Assembly: GCA_029204225.1 (NCBI GenBank)
Contig: CM055110.1
Location: 45,904,267 to 45,968,266 of the forward strand
Reading direction: 5' to 3'
DNA: 64,000 nucleotides
Source of the DNA: Diphasiastrum complanatum
Lineage: Eukaryota > Streptophyta > Lycopodiopsida > Lycopodiales > Lycopodiaceae
Positions 59,905 through 64,000 of this stretch are shown piece by piece; position 1 is the stretch's first letter; each line of letters opens with the position of its first letter. The position numbers and the translations under genes were made by a program. Under the pieces are notes generated by a model, which searched no databases, was not told the DNA's origin, and worked only from the letters and a program-made list of their open reading frames with translations.

Positions 59905-60760
59905 ATGGATTCCCAAGAGAAAGCCAGTCCTATCATGGACAAGCTTGATGGAGCCAATTACTATCTGTGGAAATTTAAGATGAAAACTGTGCTAATGGCA
60001 AAATAATCGTACGACATTGTTCAAGGTGTAGAAGGGAAATCCAAAGGGGACGACGCAGCAATCGCCAGATGGAAGCTGAAGGATGGAAAAGCTTTCGCGT
60101 TGATCATCCTCAACATCACGGATATCCAGATTGGCCATGTATCCGAGGCTCAGACATCGAAAGAAATCTGGGACATCTTGAGCACACTATACAAAGTGTG
60201 AGATATAGCTTCCAAGCTACATCTCAGGAAGAAATTCTACTCCCTCAAGATGACGAATGGTGATTCTTTGCAGAATCACATTAATCAATTCAAGAACCTG
60301 CTAAGACAAATGGCCGCTATCGGATCTGTCATAGACGATCAAGACGTAGTGACGTAACTGCTTACAAGCTTGCCAAGTTCTTACGACAGCTGGGTGATGA
60401 TCATCACGACTCATCCAAAATTGACTCTTTCAAGAGTCATTACTATGTTGTTGCAAGAAGACACGCGAAGGAACGAAGCCTCGAGTTCCTCAGCTAATTC
60501 TCACGCCTTGTACACCAACAAGAGCACGACAAAGCAGAAGAAGAAGAAAGGCCCGAAGCAATCAAAGACAGACCAAAAACCAGCTCAGCACAAGGAACAG
60601 TCGAATCTGCAGACAAAGAAGAAGCTGTTCTGCAGATACTGCAAACGAAACAACCACGAAATACAAGACTGCCGCATACTTCAAGCAAAGAACAACAAAA
60701 GAGGGCAGTCGAATCAAGTGGCGAATGCAATTGTAGAAGTTCCACAACCTATTCAAGAAG
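59905..60760 (+). pseudogene. Copia C gag
   Basis: Gag starts MDSQEKASPIMDKLDGANYY (59905) and includes LWKFKMKTVLMAK, KDGKAFALIILNITDIQIGH and HLRKKFYSLKMTNGDSLQNH. The zinc knuckle CRYCKRNNHEIQDC is intact (about residues 88-101 of the frame from 60370). In-frame stops lie after LMAK, at 60199-60201 (CGA to TGA type) and near 60357. Gag forms the particle that packages element RNA. Confidence 0.9.
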
Positions 60761-61000
60761 TGGATCATGATGCCTTCATGACCATCCATCAAGGAGCATC
60801 TGGCGACAGTTCTTGGTTCTTGAATTCTGGAGCCACTCAGCACATGACTAGCCTCATTGGCTGTTTCGAGTCCTATACACCTTACAGTACCCAGAAATTC
60901 GTTCACCTTGGTGACAATAGCACACAAGCTATTAAAGGTGAAGGCACTGTAAGATTATGCTTTGCAAATGATCAGTCCAAGCTACTCTCTAAAGTCCTGT
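60761..61000 (+). pseudogene. Copia C protease, active-site Asp changed
   Basis: The retropepsin block reads SSWFLNSGATQHMTSLIGCF. The catalytic Asp of D-S-G is Asn (codon AAT at 60823-60825, a G-to-A change), whereas Copia D keeps LDSG. The flap-side motif KFVHLGDNSTQAIKGEGTV is present. It cannot be an active aspartic protease. It is in frame with gag and pre-integrase. Confidence 0.9.
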
Positions 61001-61960
61001 ATGTACCAAAGTTATCTACAAATCTGCTTTCTATAAGCAGAATCACAGATCTAGGACACAGAGTAGAACTCGAATGTGATCAGTGTAAAGTAGTTGATAG
61101 GACATGCAAGATCTTAGCACTCGAAAAGAGACATGGATACTTGTATAAGTTGAGTCATTGCTTTTCTGCCTCTAGTCAGGCTCTTAGTACTTCAATTCAT
61201 TCAAATAAATGTTTACTTTGGCATTATAGACTTGGTCATTTAAATCATGCTGCTGTACAACGAATGTCTAGACAATCTATTGTCCTTGATCTCGACTATC
61301 CTCGCGAAAAAGTCGAGTTACATGTTTGTCAAGACTGTCTAGTTGGTAAACAGACTAGAAAACCATTTAAGTCAAGCTATCAGCATGTTGCTAGATGTTG
61401 TACATTCAGTTATTTGTGGCTCGATGAAAAATCTTTCGCTGAAGGATGCCAAGTATTTTATAACCTTTATTGAAGAATTCTCCAGAAGGACGATGGTGTA
61501 TTTCATAAAGAAAAAATCAGAAGCCTTCAACTACTTCAGAATCTTTAAGGAGCATGCATAAAAGGAGACTGGAAGGATGTCAAGGCCTTAAGGTCAGACA
61601 ATGGTGGAGAATATATCTCTGTCGAGTTTAAGGAGTACTGCCAAAGCCAAGGCATTGAGCAGCAATTCATCACTCCTTACAGTTCTCAGTCTAATGGCTT
61701 AGCTGAGAGGAAGAACCGTACTCTGGTTGAATTTGCTAAGTATGCTATCGCATGCATCGTTGCCCAAGAGATTTTGGGTTGAAGCTGTCTCCACTACAGC
61801 TTACCTCCAGAACAGATGTTCGACCAAGGCCCTCTCACACAAGACACCCCATGAGGTGTGGACAGGCTCTAGCCTTCTTTGAATAACCTAAGAGTGTTTG
61901 GGTGCATTGCCTACGCGCAGATCCCAAAGGACACAAGGAAGAAATTGGACTTCCAAGGTC
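61001..61960 (+). pseudogene. Copia C integrase
   Basis: The pre-integrase zinc domain is intact (LLWHYRLGHLNH ... CQDCLVGKQTRKPF). The core first Asp is Val: VVHSVICGSM instead of VVHTDICGPM (GTT at 61409-61411). The other two catalytic residues are visible (LRSDNGGEYISVEF and LAERKNRTLVEFAKYA). The following VEAVSTTAYLQNR and HKTPHEVWTG blocks complete it. Frameshifts lie near 61470, 61560 and 61780. Confidence 0.88.
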
Positions 61961-62339
61961 TCAAGACCATCCTGATCGGGTATACTTCATCTGATAACAC
62001 TTACAAGCTGTACGATCTTGATACCCAGCAAATCTTGTATAGCCGAGATACAATCTTTATCGAGGATCAGTTTGTCGACCTCAAAGGCAAGGATACTGCC
62101 CAAGAAGAACCTTCATCACCTGCCATTGACATGACAGTCCGAGATTTAGGCTCATGCATGTCTATCGTCAACCCACTTTGAGACAACGAATCATACGAAG
62201 ATGTTGATGCTACCCAACAACAAGTCCAAGGAGCGGTTTATCAGTCGAATCTTCCCAGAAGATCAAGCCGAGTGCGCACATAGCCCACAAGGTATACGCA
62301 TGAGTCTGCCTTTCTCTTGATGTAGGAACCGATGACAGT
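61961..62339 (+). pseudogene. Copia C integrase C-terminal linker
   Basis: IPKDTRKKLDFQGLKTILIG, YKLYDLDTQQILYSRDTIFI and an acidic PSS-rich linker, typical of the integrase-RT junction in Copia. A stop lies at 62179-62181. Then RTRPRRSSR-type basic residues precede RT. Confidence 0.8.
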
Positions 62340-63062
62340 CGAAGAGGCACTTAGCCAACCAGACTCTAATCTCTGGAGAGAAGCCATGGACAGAGAGTAT
62401 TCCTCTCTGATCAAGAATCAGACATAATTATTAGTCGAAGCTCCTATTGGCTGCAATATCATTGATTGCAAATGGATCTTTAAGATCAAATATAATGCCA
62501 ACGGAGCAATCGATTGAAGGAAGGCTAGACTGGTAGCATGAGGATTCACCCAGATCTCAAATGTCGACTACAGTGAGACTTTTAGTCTAGTCATCAAACA
62601 TTTGTCGATCCAAATGCTCCTGTCTTATGCTGCAGCTGCCAACCTCGAAGTACATGAACTTGATGTATAAACAACCTATCTGAATGGAGTTATACAAGAA
62701 GATATCTACATGATCCAGCCCAAAGGATACGTTCTGGAAGGCATGAAGTATCATGTCTGTAAACTCCACAAAGCACTATACAGTTTGAAACAGTCTGCCA
62801 GGGCTTGGTTTCAGAGGATCAATACATTCCTCATTGAACAAGGATTTAAACCAAGCACTGTTGATTGCGACATTTATTCGAAGTCAGTGCAGCAATCCTT
62901 CATTATCATCACCTTGTACGTGGATGATACGTTGCTCTTAAGCAACAATACCAATATGGTTAAGGATTCGAAACAGATGTTGTTCTTAGAATTTGACATG
63001 ACTGATCTGGACGAAGCTCACTTCTGTTTGAGAATTCAAATCCACAAAAACAGAACAAATTG
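62340..63062 (+). pseudogene. Copia C reverse transcriptase
   Basis: It begins VEEALSQPDSNLWREAMDRE, with CNIIDCKWIFKIKYNANGAI and ISNVDYSETFSLV, then HELDV-TTYLNGVIQEDIYM with the first Asp, SLKQSARAWFQRINTFLIEQ and the intact YVDD (ITLYVDDTLLLSN). Stops at 62515, 62539 and 62668 replace codons usually CGA, CGA or AAA, and CAA. The last stop before RNase H is TGA at 63061-63063. Confidence 0.9.
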
Positions 63063-63063
63063 A

Positions 63064-63909
63064 TTGATTTACATCACTGAACAAAGGTATCTTCATAATG
63101 CTCTTAACATATACAATTTGATGAATTGTAAATTAGCTCACTCACCAATGGATCCAAGCCTGCATTTGTCAAAGGACCAAAGTCCCCAGACCAAGCATGA
63201 AGAGGAGCAAATGAAAGAGTATCCGTATCAATTGATACTAGGATCTCTCATGTACGCAATGGTCTGTACAAGACCAGATATCTCTTTTGTTGTTAGCTCA
63301 CTCAGCCAATACATGGCTAATCCTGGCATTACCCATTGGAAGGCTCTCATTTGGGTCATAAGGTATATTCGAGCTACCATGGACCAATGCATCTACTATG
63401 GAGATGTCAGCAACGACAATCTTCATCAACTCAGTAAATATGCAAGTTGGGGAGGAGATGCAGACAATCGTAAGTCCACATATGGATTTACATTCTTCTT
63501 CAACGGTGGGCCTATTTTGTGGAACAGTTGTAAGCAAACCTCTATCGCACTTTCTTCTACTGAAGCACAATACATTGCTGCTTCTCAATCTATTAAGAAA
63601 GCATTTTGGTTGAGAAATTTGCTGTCAGACATCAATCTGTATCAGTACAGCCCTACAATTCTGTTTTGTGACAACCAAAGTGCTATTGCCTTCTCGGCCA
63701 ACCCTAGATTTCATTCCAGGAGTAAGCACATTGAGATTAGATATCACTACATCAGGGGCAAGGTTCTCAACAGAGAGGTGAGCTTAACGTACTGCAGAAC
63801 GTAGGACATGGTTGCAGACATCTTCACGAAAGCACTCAGTGTTAATGCACACAACAAATTCTGTGCATTGCTCAGTCTGAAGATCAAGGCATTCACGGAT
63901 CCAGATTAA
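63064..63909 (+). pseudogene. Copia C RT thumb and RNase H
   Basis: LIYITEQRYLHNALNIYNLM, SLMYAMVCTRPDISFVVSSL and then RNase H: LSKYASWGGDADNRKSTYGF, where the usual DADW is ASW, STEAQYIAASQSIKKAFWLR, LFCDNQSAIAFSANPRFHSR and KHIEIRYHYIRGKV. A stop after TYCRT (63804) precedes MVADIFTKAL, and the end is TAA at 63907-63909. The first RNase H acidic residue therefore seems altered (YASW for YTDADW). Confidence 0.9.
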
Positions 63910-63916
63910 GGGGGGG
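63906..63916 (+). other. polypurine tract of Copia C
   Basis: TTAAGGGGGGG directly before the LTR TGTTGG. It overlaps the pol stop codon. Confidence 0.88.
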
Positions 63917-64000
63917 TGTTGGATTTATTACTTCTACTCTTCTTAAATCCCATTTTAATCTGTCTCATTCATGCTGCATATTTACTAACATTGTCGTGCG
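63917..64000 (+). repeat. 3' LTR of Copia C, cut by window end
   Basis: TGTTGGATTTATTACTTC onward. It matches the 5' LTR start with a few substitutions and a small indel near 63975. Confidence 0.93.

Larger units (their letters stand above)
58628..64000 (+). mobile_element. Copia C: nearly full-length LTR element
   Basis: 5' LTR 58628-59747, PBS, gag, protease, integrase, RT, RNase H, polypurine tract, and the start of the 3' LTR at 63917 (cut by the window end). The order is that of Ty1/Copia. Every domain can be traced, but stops and frameshifts occur in gag, integrase and RT, and two active-site residues are lost. It is related to Copia D in gag, protease, RT and LTR. Confidence 0.93.

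Overview
This is a stretch of land-plant nuclear DNA, most likely from a seed plant with a large, repeat-rich genome. It is AT-rich and nearly filled by decayed, nested transposable elements. These are Ty1/Copia, Ty3/Gypsy (including a chromovirus), CACTA and Mutator-like elements plus a LINE fragment, with long (CT/GA)n microsatellites and minisatellites. The only convincing host genes are two VQ-motif transcription co-regulators, a land-plant family. The species cannot be named from the sequence. No tRNA, rRNA or CRISPR was seen.

Layout. 1-12 kb: AT-rich DNA, a possible CACTA end (3067), a Copia deletion derivative (Copia A, 3434-5868, minus) abutting a CACTA Tnp2 remnant (5880-6270), a SET-domain fragment (7111-7377) and a Gypsy RNase H remnant (about 9.2-9.6 kb). 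12.4-12.9 kb: VQ gene 1 (minus). 13.5-19.3 kb: a 5'-truncated Gypsy element with an extra reading frame between pol and its 3' LTR. 19.4-24.3 kb: copy 1 of an element I cannot assign to a known family (working name 'QDLV element'). It has a spliced plus-strand gene and, convergent to it, coiled-coil and DDE-transposase-like frames. 24.3-25.2 kb: Copia E gag and LTR. 26.4-32.5 kb: Copia D, with both LTRs, minus, defective. 34.4-38.5 kb: gag fragments of Copia F and G. 39.4-40.5 kb: chromovirus integrase end, chromodomain and LTR. 40.5-41.2 kb: QDLV copy 2, short. 41.2-44.7 kb: Copia B, broken by a 975-bp insert with 67-bp inverted ends and a perfect 9-bp target duplication that carries a LINE reverse-transcriptase fragment. 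47.8-48.5 kb: VQ gene 2 (plus). 49.6-50.8 kb: a gag-only LTR element (TR-GAG type). 53.9-54.6 kb: Gypsy integrase remnant. 55.1-58.4 kb: QDLV copy 3. Here a divergent promoter with five perfect G-boxes lies between a histone-H3-like frame (minus) and a second QDLV frame (plus). 58.6 kb to the end: Copia C, nearly full length, plus.

The most interesting system is the QDLV family. Two loci encode proteins with the same motif order and spacing (TP-x12-QDLV, then FK, then C-x-I-H-x-K, then TFVF, then ISDD). Each lies behind a TATA box and a roughly 280-300 bp leader rich in a GCGC-TTGA-CGATAT motif. A third locus carries the motif as tandem repeats beside a copy of the element's right end. At copy 3 the motif fills both leaders of a divergent promoter whose other arm drives a frame with an H3-type histone fold. 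A convergent frame in copy 1 resembles a DDE transposase. This suggests an undescribed DNA transposon, or captured gene cluster, that carries or neighbours a histone variant. All copies here look degenerate, so the claim needs intact relatives.

All retroelement genes show stops, frameshifts or lost catalytic residues, so this reads as an old, silenced, gene-poor region holding one small VQ gene pair.
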